Source: Desulfosporosinus youngiae DSM 17734
GTDB taxonomy: Bacteria; Bacillota; Desulfitobacteriia; Desulfitobacteriales; Desulfitobacteriaceae
Assembly (NCBI RefSeq): GCF_000244895.1
Contig: NZ_CM001441.1
Location: forward strand, 744,001-808,000
DNA length: 64,000 nt
Direction of reading: 5' to 3'
The translations under genes were made by a program, and so were the position numbers. The notes under the pieces were generated by a model. That model saw nothing but the letters and a program-made list of their open reading frames with translations. It was not told the DNA's origin and did not search any database. This document shows positions 8,042 through 15,572 of this stretch, one piece after another. The first letter of the stretch is position 1. Each line of letters starts with the position of its first letter.

Positions 8042-9205
8042 ATGCCTAATAAAGAAATGTTATTGGTGCCAGGCCCTACCCCAGTGGTGGATGAAATATA
8101 TGAAGCTTTAGCCAGTGAGACGATGGGTCACACTGATCCGCGGTTTGCCGGGATTTTCAAGAACGGCTTGGAGTTAACTAAGAAATTGTTTAACACGGAC
8201 GGAGAGGTTTTCGTTATCGCAGGTTCGGGTACCTTGGCGATGGAAATGGCTATTATTAATACGGTTGCTCCAGGAGAAAAGTTGCTGGTCGTCAGCCACG
8301 GCTATTTCGGTGACCGCTTTATTCCCCTGGCTAAAGTATTCGGTATTCAGGTTGAGACTCTTCAAGCTGAGTGGGGCCAGCAGATCAGCAAGGAATTAGT
8401 GGCGGAAAAATTGGCTGAGGGTGGCTTCAAGGCGGTAACCGTGACTCATGTCGATACATCAACCGGTGTGATGGCTAATGTTGAAGAATTGGTTCCAGTG
8501 GTCAAAAAAGCAGGAGCACTCTTTATTCTTGATGGAGTTTGTGCTTCCGCTGCTATGGAAGAGGATATGCAAAAAACTTACGGAAACCCGGATTATAAGA
8601 TAGATGTCGTGTTAACAGGTTCCCAAAAAGCAATTGGGGTTCCGCCGGGACTGGGAATTGTAGCTTTTGGACCGAAAGCATTGGCTGCCCGTGAAGCGAT
8701 GCCTTCGGTTATGGGATACTATACAGATATTAAGAATTGGCTTCCAGTCATGAATGAACCTGTAAAATACTTTGCTACCCCTCCGGTCAACATGATTGTT
8801 GCCTTTAATAAGGGTATGGAATTGGTTATGGCAGAAGGGCTGGAGACCCGTTACCGTCGTCATTCGGTTCTGGGACGAGCTGTGAGAGGCGCTCTGAAAG
8901 TTTATGGCATGAAGCCTCTGGCTGCGGAAGAAGTTGCGGCTCCGACTTTGAGCTGTATACTCTATCCGGAGGGTTTAAATGATGCGGAGTTCCGTTCGAA
9001 ATTAGCTGCCAAAGGTGTGATCGTAGCCGGAGCTTTAGCTGCTTTAGCCGGGAAGGCATTCCGGATTGGGCATATGGGAAATGCCACGGAAGAGATGTTT
9101 GTTAAAGCACTTCAGATTGTTGGGGAGACTCTTCAGGAGATGGGATATGAGGCCAATATCGACGCAGCAGTCGATGAGTTTAAAGGGATTTATCATTCGG
9201 CTTAA
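8042..9205 (+). CDS. PLP-dependent class V aminotransferase, PucG-like (glyoxylate aminotransferase)
   Basis: The 387-aa fold-type I enzyme resembles alanine/serine-glyoxylate aminotransferases and PucG, which transfers the amino group of ureidoglycine to glyoxylate in purine degradation. It begins MLLVPGPTPVVDEIYEAL. It has GSGTLAMEMA for the PLP phosphate, an aspartate in FILDGVCASAA, and the Schiff-base lysine K196 in GSQKAIGVPPGLG. Start ATG 8042 follows AAGGAGGA. It lies downstream of a guanine-type riboswitch and shares its leader architecture with the xanthine-dehydrogenase-type operon. This context favours the ureidoglycine or glyoxylate role, but a serine/alanine-glyoxylate role is not excluded. 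The 7779-8041 leader shows no further feature. Confidence 0.85.
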   Translation: MPNKEMLLVPGPTPVVDEIYEALASETMGHTDPRFAGIFKNGLELTKKLFNTDGEVFVIAGSGTLAMEMAIINTVAPGEKLLVVSHGYFGDRFIPLAKVFGIQVETLQAEWGQQISKELVAEKLAEGGFKAVTVTHVDTSTGVMANVEELVPVVKKAGALFILDGVCASAAMEEDMQKTYGNPDYKIDVVLTGSQKAIGVPPGLGIVAFGPKALAAREAMPSVMGYYTDIKNWLPVMNEPVKYFATPPVNMIVAFNKGMELVMAEGLETRYRRHSVLGRAVRGALKVYGMKPLAAEEVAAPTLSCILYPEGLNDAEFRSKLAAKGVIVAGALAALAGKAFRIGHMGNATEEMFVKALQIVGETLQEMGYEANIDAAVDEFKGIYHSA

Positions 9206-9259
9206 AGGGACTAAAACTGCTTTAGTAAAGCGCTGAGCATAAGGACTTCTTGTTTGGGA

Positions 9260-9297
9260 AACAAGGCTGCAGGAATTAACTTGCAGCCTTGTTTTTG
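9260..9297 (+). terminator. Terminator after the PucG-like gene
   Basis: A perfect 12-bp stem (9260-9271 with 9282-9293) with a 10-nt loop is followed by a T run. Confidence 0.92.
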
Positions 9298-9432
9298 TCC
9301 GAACCAGCTGGCTGGGGCTGCTTCAGACTTGATTTTGGCTGGAGTTTTCACCGGCTCCCAATTTTGGAAGGCTGATGCAGCTCTTTGAAGAACATAGAGA
9401 TAAACTGTTTGCTTTCAGGGATGAGGTTGGCA

Positions 9433-9464
9433 GGTCAAATTCGTCGGCGCAGACGAATTTGACC
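9433..9464. repeat. Perfect 13-bp inverted repeat sharing arms with the 16.5-17.0 kb palindromes
   Basis: GGTCAAATTCGTC (9433-9445) and its exact inverse (9452-9464) flank a 6-nt centre. There is no T run. The arm TCAAATTCG...CGAATTTGA is the same as in the palindromes at 16515 and 16997, so it may be a dispersed palindromic element or a protein-binding site. Confidence 0.7.
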
Positions 9465-9474
9465 AGTGAAAGAA

Positions 9475-9508
9475 CGAACGATCTGAGGTATATCTCGATT
9501 AATGTTCG
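9475..9508 (+). promoter_or_regulatory. PurBox-like inverted pair upstream of riboswitch promoter 2
   Basis: CGAAC (9475-9479) and GTTCG (9504-9508) are separated by 24 nt, ending 9 nt before the -35 box. Geometry is the same as at 7503-7538. Confidence 0.6.
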
Positions 9509-9517
9509 GAAAATCTA

Positions 9518-9546
9518 TTGACCTCGTTGATAATTTCTTGTAGAAT
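9518..9546 (+). promoter_or_regulatory. Sigma-A promoter for the riboswitch/xanthine-dehydrogenase unit
   Basis: TTGACC (9518-9523), a 17-nt spacer and TAGAAT (9541-9546) are seen. Its position relative to the aptamer matches leader 1. Confidence 0.75.
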
Positions 9547-9571
9547 AAGCTCAGATTGACAAATAAATAGT

Positions 9572-9640
9572 GTTCATATAGTCGCAGAGATATGGTCTGC
9601 AAGTTTCTACCGGACTGCCGTAAATTGTCCGACTATGAGC
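9572..9640 (+). ncRNA. Purine riboswitch aptamer 2
   Basis: This aptamer is nearly identical to aptamer 1. P2 is GCAGA/TCTGC with the canonical loop GATATGG. J2/3 is AAGTTTCTACC and P3 carries loop CCGTAAA. A C precedes GACTATG, giving guanine/hypoxanthine/xanthine specificity. P3 is again longer than usual, but its upper pairs are T-T and G-T. It precedes the three-gene molybdenum hydroxylase operon. Confidence 0.93.
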
Positions 9641-9713
9641 GAAAGATGTACGAAGGGCTTATGTCCCACTCGTACAGATCCAATGACTTTTCTTTAAAGG
9701 TCCTTGGATTATA

Positions 9714-9790
9714 CCGCTGGGCCAGATCCCAAGCGGCAGATTTCTCTCACCAATTTGAGCTGAAACCTGTTCGCTTGGGTTTATTTTTGC
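9714..9790 (+). terminator. Expression platform of riboswitch 2: antiterminator and terminator
   Basis: The terminator pairs CCCAAGCG (9728-9735) with CGCTTGGG (9772-9779), followed by a T-rich run. A hairpin pairing CCGCTGGG (9714-9721) with CCC and AGCGG (9728-9736) overlaps the 5' arm and is mutually exclusive with the terminator. Two further hairpins lie between the aptamer and this switch: TGTACGA with TCGTACA, and ATCCAA with TTGGAT. The platform is therefore longer than in the xpt type. Confidence 0.75.
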
Positions 9791-9826
9791 TGCAAAATGA
9801 CTTAGAGCCATATGAGGAGGGGTCGC

Positions 9827-10630
9827 GTGTTTACCATATCGGATTTAGTTCAACCGGAAACCTTAGCAGAAGCTTATCAGATCTTGATGGATAAACGAAA
9901 TAATACCATTCTTGGAGGCTGTGGGTTTCTGAAGATGGGTAAAAAGCGAATTAATAAAGGAATCGATCTTTCGCAACTTAATTTAAGTTATATCCTGGAA
10001 CAGGATGGTTTTATTAAGATCGGAGCTATGACAAGTTTGAGGGAACTGGAAGTTCATCCCCTCTTAAAGGAAAATTTTAATGGGGTGCTTCCTAAATCCG
10101 TTCGTGACATTATTGGCGTACAGTTTAGAAACGGTGTCACTGTGGGAGCTTCAGTTTATTCCAAGTATGGTTTTTCCGACTTGATCACGGCTCTGTTATG
10201 CTTGGATACGGAAGTTGAGTTATTTAAGGGCGGAAGAATGCCTTTGGCAGACTTTCTTGCCAAGCCAATAGAAAAGGACCTTCTTGTTCGATTATGGATC
10301 AGGAAAACCATTCGTCAGGCAACTTACCTGAGTTTTAGAAATTCTGCCAGTGATTATGCGACCTTAAATGCGGCAGTCTCCAAGCTTGATAACCGCTGGA
10401 CAATTGCAGTGGGCGCCAGGCCGAGTAAAGCCGCTGTTGCAGTAAGTGCTTCTGCTATGCTGGATCAGGAAAAACTGACGTTCGAAATGATAGAAAAAGC
10501 AGCCCAAAGAGCATCGGAAGAATTAACCTTTGGAACGAATACCCGGGGAACTGCTGCCTATCGTAAAGCCCTTTGCCAAGTGCTTGTTAAACGTGGAATA
10601 ATGGAGGTAGCAGCATGCAAATCGAATTAA
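9827..10630 (+). CDS. Xanthine-dehydrogenase-type FAD-binding subunit
   Basis: This 267-aa CoxM/XdhB-like subunit passes electrons from the iron-sulfur subunit to FAD and then to an acceptor. The N-terminal FAD motif reads TILGGCGFLKMG, and a CO_deh_flav C-terminal domain follows (about 160-265). GTG 9827 is chosen over ATG 9812 because AGGAGG (9815-9820) lies between them, leaving a 6-nt gap to GTG. It is the first gene of the operon after riboswitch 2 and overlaps the next gene by 16 nt. Confidence 0.85.
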   Translation: MFTISDLVQPETLAEAYQILMDKRNNTILGGCGFLKMGKKRINKGIDLSQLNLSYILEQDGFIKIGAMTSLRELEVHPLLKENFNGVLPKSVRDIIGVQFRNGVTVGASVYSKYGFSDLITALLCLDTEVELFKGGRMPLADFLAKPIEKDLLVRLWIRKTIRQATYLSFRNSASDYATLNAAVSKLDNRWTIAVGARPSKAAVAVSASAMLDQEKLTFEMIEKAAQRASEELTFGTNTRGTAAYRKALCQVLVKRGIMEVAACKSN

Positions 10631-11064
10631 CGATTAATAATAAAGCAGTTAAACGGGATGTTGGGAGTGATGAGTTTTTAGCGGATACCCTAAGATCTCA
10701 TGGGCTCTTGAGTGTTAAAAAGGCTTGTGATACAAGCTGTTGCGGACTCTGTACAGTCTGGATTGATAACAAGCCGGTGCTTTCATGTTCCATTCTTTCT
10801 GTGCGGGCCCATGGCAAAAAAATCACAACTATCGAAGGACTTCCTAAAGAGGCCGAGGAATTTGCCCGCATTCTCAGTGCGGAAGGGGCAGAACAATGCG
10901 GTTTTTGCAGCCCGGGTTTTATCATGAGTGTTTTAGCTATGAAAAATGAGTTGGTTAACCCTACCGAGGAAGAGATCATTCACTATTTAACGGGTAATTT
11001 ATGCCGCTGCACCGGGTATATGGGACAGCTCAGGGCGATAAAGACCTATCTGGGGGTGGCATAG
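10615..11064 (+). CDS. Xanthine-dehydrogenase-type [2Fe-2S] subunit
   Basis: The 149-aa small subunit carries two [2Fe-2S] clusters. The plant-type cluster ligands are in KKACDTSCCGLCTVWID and LSC. The second, four-helix domain has ECGFCSPGF-like QCGFCSPGF and LCRCTGY. It moves electrons from the molybdenum site to the FAD subunit. GGAGGT precedes ATG 10615. It is translationally coupled to its neighbours, overlapping by 16 nt upstream and separated by 1 nt downstream. Confidence 0.93.
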   Translation: MQIELTINNKAVKRDVGSDEFLADTLRSHGLLSVKKACDTSCCGLCTVWIDNKPVLSCSILSVRAHGKKITTIEGLPKEAEEFARILSAEGAEQCGFCSPGFIMSVLAMKNELVNPTEEEIIHYLTGNLCRCTGYMGQLRAIKTYLGVA

Positions 11065-11065
11065 G

Positions 11066-13342
11066 ATGAAACGTGTCGGTCAAAGCATACGAAAAATTGA
11101 TGGAATGGCAATTGCTATGGGCAAACCTGTCTATACTGAGGATTTAGCCATGGCTAATGCCTTAGTGGTAAAGATTTTAAGGAGCCCGCACGCTTATGCT
11201 AAAATTACGTCTATCGATATTTCTAAAGCAGAGAGCTTAGAGGGGGTAGAATGCATCCTTACCTATAAGGATGTTCCCAACCAACGATTCACCTTAGCTG
11301 GTCAATCCTATCCCGAACCTTCACCCTATGATCGTCTCATACTCGATCAAATCGTTCGTTATGTAGGGGATGAAGTGGCTATCATAGCAGCGGCGGATGA
11401 AAAAACAGCGCTTCTGGCGATGAAAAAGATTAAAGTTGAGTATGAAGTAAGGGAGCCTGTCTTGGATTTTGAGCAGGCCGTAGGGCATTCCTCGGTCGTT
11501 CATCCGGAAGAAGACTTGAGCTTTAACTTCGATATTGGCCTGCAGAAGGACCAGAATATTACGGCCTCCTATCATGAAGAAGCAGGAGATGTGGAAGAAG
11601 AATTCCAGCGTTGCGCCGTGGTGGTGGAAGATGTCTATTATCCGCAGGCTCAAGCCCATACTATGATGGAAACCTATCGGTCCTTTACTTATCTGGATCA
11701 TATGGGAAGGCTGGTCGTACTCAGCTCCACACAAGTTCCTTTCCATATTCGCAGACAATTAGCACGAGCGCTGCGAATCCCCGCCACAAATATTAGGGTA
11801 ATCAAGCCTAGAATCGGCGGCGGATTTGGGGGTAAGCAAACTGGGGCTGGAGACGTCTTTGCGGGCATTGTAACCTTAAAAACAGGCAAACCGGCGATGA
11901 TCATTTACGATCGGAAAGAAACCTTCAGCTGTACCACAAGTCGTCATGCCATGAGATTAAAGGTTAAATTGGGTGCTGACCATGAGGGCTTTATCAGAGC
12001 GCTTGATATGGAGGTTTTATCGGATACCGGAGCCTATGGAGAGCATGCCCCAACCGTTTTAAGCTGTGTAGGTCATTACACTCTCCCGCTTTATAATAAA
12101 ACCAGAGCAGTACGGTTTGATGGAAAAGCTGTGTACACCAATAAAATGCCTGCCGGAGCTTTTAGAGGATACGGAGCGACTCAAGGTACGTTCGCTTTAG
12201 AATCAACGGTAAATAAATTAGCAGAACAATTAAAGATGGACCCTACGGAAATTCGTTTGAAAAATATTAGTAAAGTCGGAGAAACCTTTCTCACAGGTCA
12301 GGGAGTTATGCTTGGCAGTTCGTCTTTAGACCGGTGTATTGCTAAGGGTAAAGAGTTAATTGGCTGGGAAGAGAAATTTCCAAGCCGGGATGCCGGTAAC
12401 AATAAAGTGAGAGCGGTTGGTATGGCGATTACAATGCAGGGCTCGGGGATTGCTGCTATTGGGACTGCCTCTGCTGAAATCCGCTTAAATGATGATGGAA
12501 ACTTTACCCTTCTTACCGGGGCAACCGATATGGGAACGGGATGTGACACTATTCTCAGCCAAATGGCCGCAGAGATTTTAGAGATCCCGATGGAGAAGAT
12601 GATTGTTAATGCGGGCGATACGGATACTTCCCCCTATGACCCGGGTTCTTACGCTTCAAGTACGACCTATGTAGCAGGAGGTGCAGTCGTAAAGGCAGCA
12701 GAGGAGCTAAAAGGGAAACTGCTTGAGCAAGGTGCAGCATTTTTGGAGGTTTCCTTGCAAGACGTTGAATACGATGGCTCCGTGGTCCGCACCTTAAGCG
12801 GGGACCGGGAGATCAGCCTGGCTAAGCTGGCGGAACTTACGGTCCTGGGCACGGGAAATCTTCAGTTGGTGGGCTATGCCACCCAAGGGTGTGAAGTATC
12901 CCCTCCGCCATATGTCGCAGGCTTTGCTGAGGTGGAAGTTGACCGGGAGACAGGGAAAGTAGACTTAATTAACTATGTGGCAGTTATCGACTGTGGTACG
13001 GTAATTAACCCTAATCTTGCCCGTATACAAGCCGAAGGAGGCATCGCCCAAGGAATTGGCATGGCTCTCTATGAGCAGGTAAGATATGATGAAATAGGCA
13101 GGATGGCAACGAACAGCTTTATGCAATACAAAATCCCTACTCGCAAGGATGTGGGGAAAGTTCGTATAGAGTTTGAAGAGAGCTTTGAACCTACAGGTCC
13201 CTTTGGAGCGAAATCAATAGGGGAAGTCGTGGCGAATACCCCGCCGCCTGCCATTTCTCACGCGATTTATAATGCCGTCGGAGTCAGAGAGCATCATTTG
13301 CCGATCACACCGGAAAAGGTCTTCTTAGGGATGCAGAAATAA
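11066..13342 (+). CDS. Xanthine-dehydrogenase-type molybdopterin-binding subunit
   Basis: The 758-aa catalytic subunit hydroxylates a purine or other N-heterocycle at a molybdenum-cytosine-dinucleotide or molybdopterin site. Visible signatures are GGGFGGKQTG (cofactor loop), PAGAFRGYGATQG (with the conserved Arg), and a C-terminal FGAKSIGEV containing the catalytic Glu. It is the last gene of the operon and is followed by a terminator. Riboswitch and PurBox control point to a purine substrate such as hypoxanthine or xanthine. No XdhC or MocA maturation gene is adjacent. Related hydroxylases for nicotinate or aldehydes cannot be ruled out from sequence alone. Confidence 0.88.
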   Translation: MKRVGQSIRKIDGMAIAMGKPVYTEDLAMANALVVKILRSPHAYAKITSIDISKAESLEGVECILTYKDVPNQRFTLAGQSYPEPSPYDRLILDQIVRYVGDEVAIIAAADEKTALLAMKKIKVEYEVREPVLDFEQAVGHSSVVHPEEDLSFNFDIGLQKDQNITASYHEEAGDVEEEFQRCAVVVEDVYYPQAQAHTMMETYRSFTYLDHMGRLVVLSSTQVPFHIRRQLARALRIPATNIRVIKPRIGGGFGGKQTGAGDVFAGIVTLKTGKPAMIIYDRKETFSCTTSRHAMRLKVKLGADHEGFIRALDMEVLSDTGAYGEHAPTVLSCVGHYTLPLYNKTRAVRFDGKAVYTNKMPAGAFRGYGATQGTFALESTVNKLAEQLKMDPTEIRLKNISKVGETFLTGQGVMLGSSSLDRCIAKGKELIGWEEKFPSRDAGNNKVRAVGMAITMQGSGIAAIGTASAEIRLNDDGNFTLLTGATDMGTGCDTILSQMAAEILEIPMEKMIVNAGDTDTSPYDPGSYASSTTYVAGGAVVKAAEELKGKLLEQGAAFLEVSLQDVEYDGSVVRTLSGDREISLAKLAELTVLGTGNLQLVGYATQGCEVSPPPYVAGFAEVEVDRETGKVDLINYVAVIDCGTVINPNLARIQAEGGIAQGIGMALYEQVRYDEIGRMATNSFMQYKIPTRKDVGKVRIEFEESFEPTGPFGAKSIGEVVANTPPPAISHAIYNAVGVREHHLPITPEKVFLGMQK

Positions 13343-13374
13343 GCAATAAGGTAATAACTAAAGTTAAAGTTTTG

Positions 13375-13402
13375 GCTCCCCTGCCAGGTAGGGGAGCTTT
13401 TA
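13375..13402 (+). terminator. Terminator after the xanthine-dehydrogenase-type operon
   Basis: An 8-bp stem (13375-13382 with 13390-13397) is followed by TTTTAT. Confidence 0.88.
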
Positions 13403-13455
13403 TACTAAGTCGGACATCCATGCCGTTACGTAGTTAATCACTTAAAAGACAGAAA

Positions 13456-13480
13456 AGACAGGGGGACGGTTCTCCTGTCT
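13456..13480 (+). repeat. REP-like palindromic repeat, copy 1
   Basis: The hairpin-forming sequence AGACAGGGGGACGGTTCTCC (13456-13475) continues TGTCT. It is repeated exactly, over 24 bases and in inverted orientation, at 14326-14349. Such GACAGG...CCTGTC elements are common REP-type repeats in clostridial genomes, usually mobilised by Y1-type (RAYT) transposases. Confidence 0.75.
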
Positions 13481-13526
13481 TCTCTAAATGACAAAACTTA
13501 TGCTCAGTCGCGACCGGAAGTCCGAG

Positions 13527-13940
13527 TTAAAAGTAATTAGTAAGGAAGTCATCAGGGGAAATTGCTTTAACTGGTGACTCAGCAAAGTCTTTCAGATTGC
13601 GAGTAATGATTAACTCAATTCTCCTGCGTTTGGCACAAGTTGCTAATAAGGCATCTTCATAATCATCCATTGGTAGACCGAGTGCCTTTTCACAATCACT
13701 TTTTGTAACGTCAATAACTTCAAATATGTTAAAAAAATTAATAAGCATTTCTTTTGCTCGATTACTATCATGATAATCTCTTTTAAGAAAATAGTAGATA
13801 TCAGTTACGGAGCTTGTAGTAATTGATGCATTCAACTTTTCGCCTGCAACAAGAAGTAAAATCTTTTCTGCGGAAGCGTTGAAAGGTATACGGTTTAGCC
13901 CCGCATCAAGAATAACATTTGTATCAATCAGTACGTTCAT
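13527..13940 (-). CDS. PIN-domain toxin (VapC family)
   Basis: The 137-aa PIN-domain protein is a predicted Mg-dependent RNase toxin. Acidic active-site residues are visible in LIDTNVILD at the N-terminus, in the LPMDDYEDALLATCAK segment, and near ITRNLKDF. Its start overlaps the end of the antitoxin gene by 17 nt, typical of a toxin-antitoxin operon. The pair lies between two inverted REP sequences, suggesting it is an accessory cassette. Confidence 0.85.
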   Translation of the reverse strand: MNVLIDTNVILDAGLNRIPFNASAEKILLLVAGEKLNASITTSSVTDIYYFLKRDYHDSNRAKEMLINFFNIFEVIDVTKSDCEKALGLPMDDYEDALLATCAKRRRIELIITRNLKDFAESPVKAISPDDFLTNYF

Positions 13941-14151
13941 ATTTCTTTAACCTTTCCTCTCTCGACTGTTCGACAGAAATATCATTAGAGAGAGAACCAA
14001 AAAATGACTTCATAAGCTCCACCTTATCTTCTTTTAAAGGAGTGAGTTTTGCAATACCCTTTCCATTCTTCGTGATGATAATTTCCTCATCATTAACGAG
14101 TGTTAAATATTTTCCAATGTTTGTTTTAAATTCAGTCGCAGTAATAAGCAT
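13924..14151 (-). CDS. Phd/YefM-type antitoxin
   Basis: The 75-aa protein begins MLITATEFKTNIGKYL, followed by IIITKNGKGIAKLTPL, the standard Phd/YefM fold. It should bind DNA and repress its own promoter through the N-terminal half and neutralise the PIN toxin with the charged C-terminal tail. AAGGGGTGG precedes ATG 14151, and a clear promoter lies upstream on the same strand. Confidence 0.87.
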   Translation of the reverse strand: MLITATEFKTNIGKYLTLVNDEEIIITKNGKGIAKLTPLKEDKVELMKSFFGSLSNDISVEQSREERLKKYERTD

Positions 14152-14187
14152 TCAAACCACCCCTTGTCCAGACTATTAGATGATTTC

Positions 14188-14215
14188 ATTATACCAAAAT
14201 AGCACAATGATACAA
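14188..14215 (-). promoter_or_regulatory. Promoter of the Phd/PIN toxin-antitoxin operon
   Basis: On the minus strand TTGTAT (14215-14210), a 16-nt spacer and TATAAT (14193-14188) are seen, about 40 nt before the antitoxin start. Confidence 0.65.
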
Positions 14216-14325
14216 GTGTAAATCGTGCGATTTCATGTAGAGGAAAGTGGCTTCCTGTCAAATTAAACATTTCCGCTAACCCCCAGGCCTTTTTATCGAT
14301 TCTGCAAAATGCCCATGATGACGAT

Positions 14326-14349
14326 AGACAGGAGAACCGTCCCCCTGTC
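14326..14349 (-). repeat. REP-like palindromic repeat, copy 2 (inverted)
   Basis: This is the exact reverse complement of 24 bases of copy 1 at 13456-13480. The two copies bracket the toxin-antitoxin pair. Confidence 0.75.
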
Positions 14350-14426
14350 CCCTTGATGGGTTTTTGGAACAAGTATATAATAGCTTAACGATCAGATATT
14401 ATTTTTAGATCAGGAGGCATTTTAAA

Positions 14427-14771
14427 GTGACTGGGTATAATGAATTATCAAGGGAAGGGCAACTAGTTTCCAAGACTGTGACACTTCCCCGTTTAAATCG
14501 CTTAAGTCCTTCTCTGGAAAGCACCGCCTTAAAAATTATGGAGGAATCAGGAGAGTTGGCGCAAGCAATCGGTAAACTGAGGGGGTTAAGCGGAGAACGA
14601 CAACGGTTGGAAGAAGAGGATGCCATGCAGATGGTTGCCCGGGAACTGGTCGATGTAGCTCAGACCGCAGTCACAATGATGTTTGTCCTAGAAGAGCAAT
14701 ACGGCATTAATCTGGAAGCTATTTTAAAAGAACATTTAGAAAAACTACGTAATAAGGGATATTGTGATTAG
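14427..14771 (+). CDS. MazG-like nucleotide pyrophosphohydrolase
   Basis: The 114-aa all-alpha protein belongs to the MazG/NTP-PPase fold that hydrolyses nucleoside triphosphates to monophosphates and pyrophosphate. The metal-binding motif is visible as ALKIMEESGELAQAIGKLRG in the first half and ARELVDVAQTAVTMM in the second (EExxE and ExxD). The start is GTG 14427 with AGGAGG about 10 nt upstream. It is single-gene, with a strong terminator after it. A house-cleaning role against abnormal nucleotides is inferred. Confidence 0.8.
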   Translation: MTGYNELSREGQLVSKTVTLPRLNRLSPSLESTALKIMEESGELAQAIGKLRGLSGERQRLEEEDAMQMVARELVDVAQTAVTMMFVLEEQYGINLEAILKEHLEKLRNKGYCD

Positions 14772-14795
14772 GATCTAACTTAGGATCTTAGGACG

Positions 14796-14833
14796 AAAAA
14801 CGAAGTCTGAATAGCTTTCAGGCTTCGTTTTTG
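14796..14833 (+). terminator. Terminator after MazG-like gene
   Basis: A 15-bp stem (14797-14811 with 14817-14831, G-T pair allowed) ends in a T run. Confidence 0.88.
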
Positions 14834-14945
14834 ACAATTACCCAGAAACGTGTCCGATCCGTTATGCTGAGTACTTGCAAAATATGATTAAACCGATTAA
14901 AGTATAATTGTAGGAAATTCCGATTTTCAGAAAGAGGGAATTTTT

Positions 14946-15269
14946 GTGTTAAACGTTGCTCGAAGTAAAAAATCATTCGGAATAGTGCAAATGAAGAAAA
15001 AAGCAGCTCTTACAATACCAAAAGAGGTTCGACAGGCACTCCGATTAGAGGACGAGGGCGAGATATTTGAAATGAGCATCGAAGATGGGAAAATCATTCT
15101 TGAACCAAAGGCGCTCATACCTAAAGACCAACAATGGTATTGGACAGAGGAATGGCAAGTTGCCGAACATGAAGCTGATGAGGATATCAAAGAGGGACGG
15201 TACACCTCATTTGATAACCCCTTAGACGCGATCAAATATCTTGAGGATGGCAAGCGCGATGAAGATTAG
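14946..15269 (+). CDS. AbrB/SpoVT-type antitoxin
   Basis: The 107-aa protein has a swapped-hairpin AbrB DNA-binding domain at residues about 10-55 (ALTIPKEVRQALRLEDEGE). An acidic C-terminal extension (about 60-107) probably binds the toxin. GTG 14946 is preferred over the internal ATG 14991, because the latter would remove the first beta strand of the fold. It overlaps the downstream RelE-like gene, forming a toxin-antitoxin operon. Confidence 0.82.
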   Translation: MLNVARSKKSFGIVQMKKKAALTIPKEVRQALRLEDEGEIFEMSIEDGKIILEPKALIPKDQQWYWTEEWQVAEHEADEDIKEGRYTSFDNPLDAIKYLEDGKRDED

Positions 15270-15537
15270 TTTCACACGACGCTTCATTCGCTCTTATGAT
15301 AAACTGCCCAGGAATATTCAAAGCCTTTTTAATGATAAATTACACCAATTCATGGATGATTGGCGGCATCCATCATTTCGCATTCACGAGTTGGGCGGAA
15401 CTGACAAGGTGTGGTCAGCTAGTTTGAATATGAGTATTCGCTTTACTTTTCGATTCGAGAAAGACTCTAATGGAATAGTTGTATGCGTAATGAGAAATAT
15501 AGGCGATCACAGTCACACAATGAGATCACCTTATTAA
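15259..15537 (+). CDS. RelE/ParE-superfamily toxin
   Basis: The 92-aa basic protein starts MKISFTRRFIRSYDKLP and ends with the strand pattern SIRFTFRFEKDSNGIVVCVM followed by RNIGDHSHTM. That is the layout of RelE/HigB/ParE mRNA interferases or gyrase poisons. ATG 15259 overlaps the antitoxin stop by 11 nt. ATG 15247 would add four residues and has a GAGG just before it, so the exact start is open. The mode of action is not resolved. Confidence 0.8.
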   Translation: MKISFTRRFIRSYDKLPRNIQSLFNDKLHQFMDDWRHPSFRIHELGGTDKVWSASLNMSIRFTFRFEKDSNGIVVCVMRNIGDHSHTMRSPY

Positions 15538-15572
15538 ACACTTCGCGGAACGACAAGTTTCGCCGAGTAATA

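Noticed and set aside
9592-9894. 100-codon plus-strand frame
   Set aside because: It starts inside the riboswitch aptamer, runs through the terminator and overlaps the FAD-subunit start. It has no ribosome site and no family resemblance.
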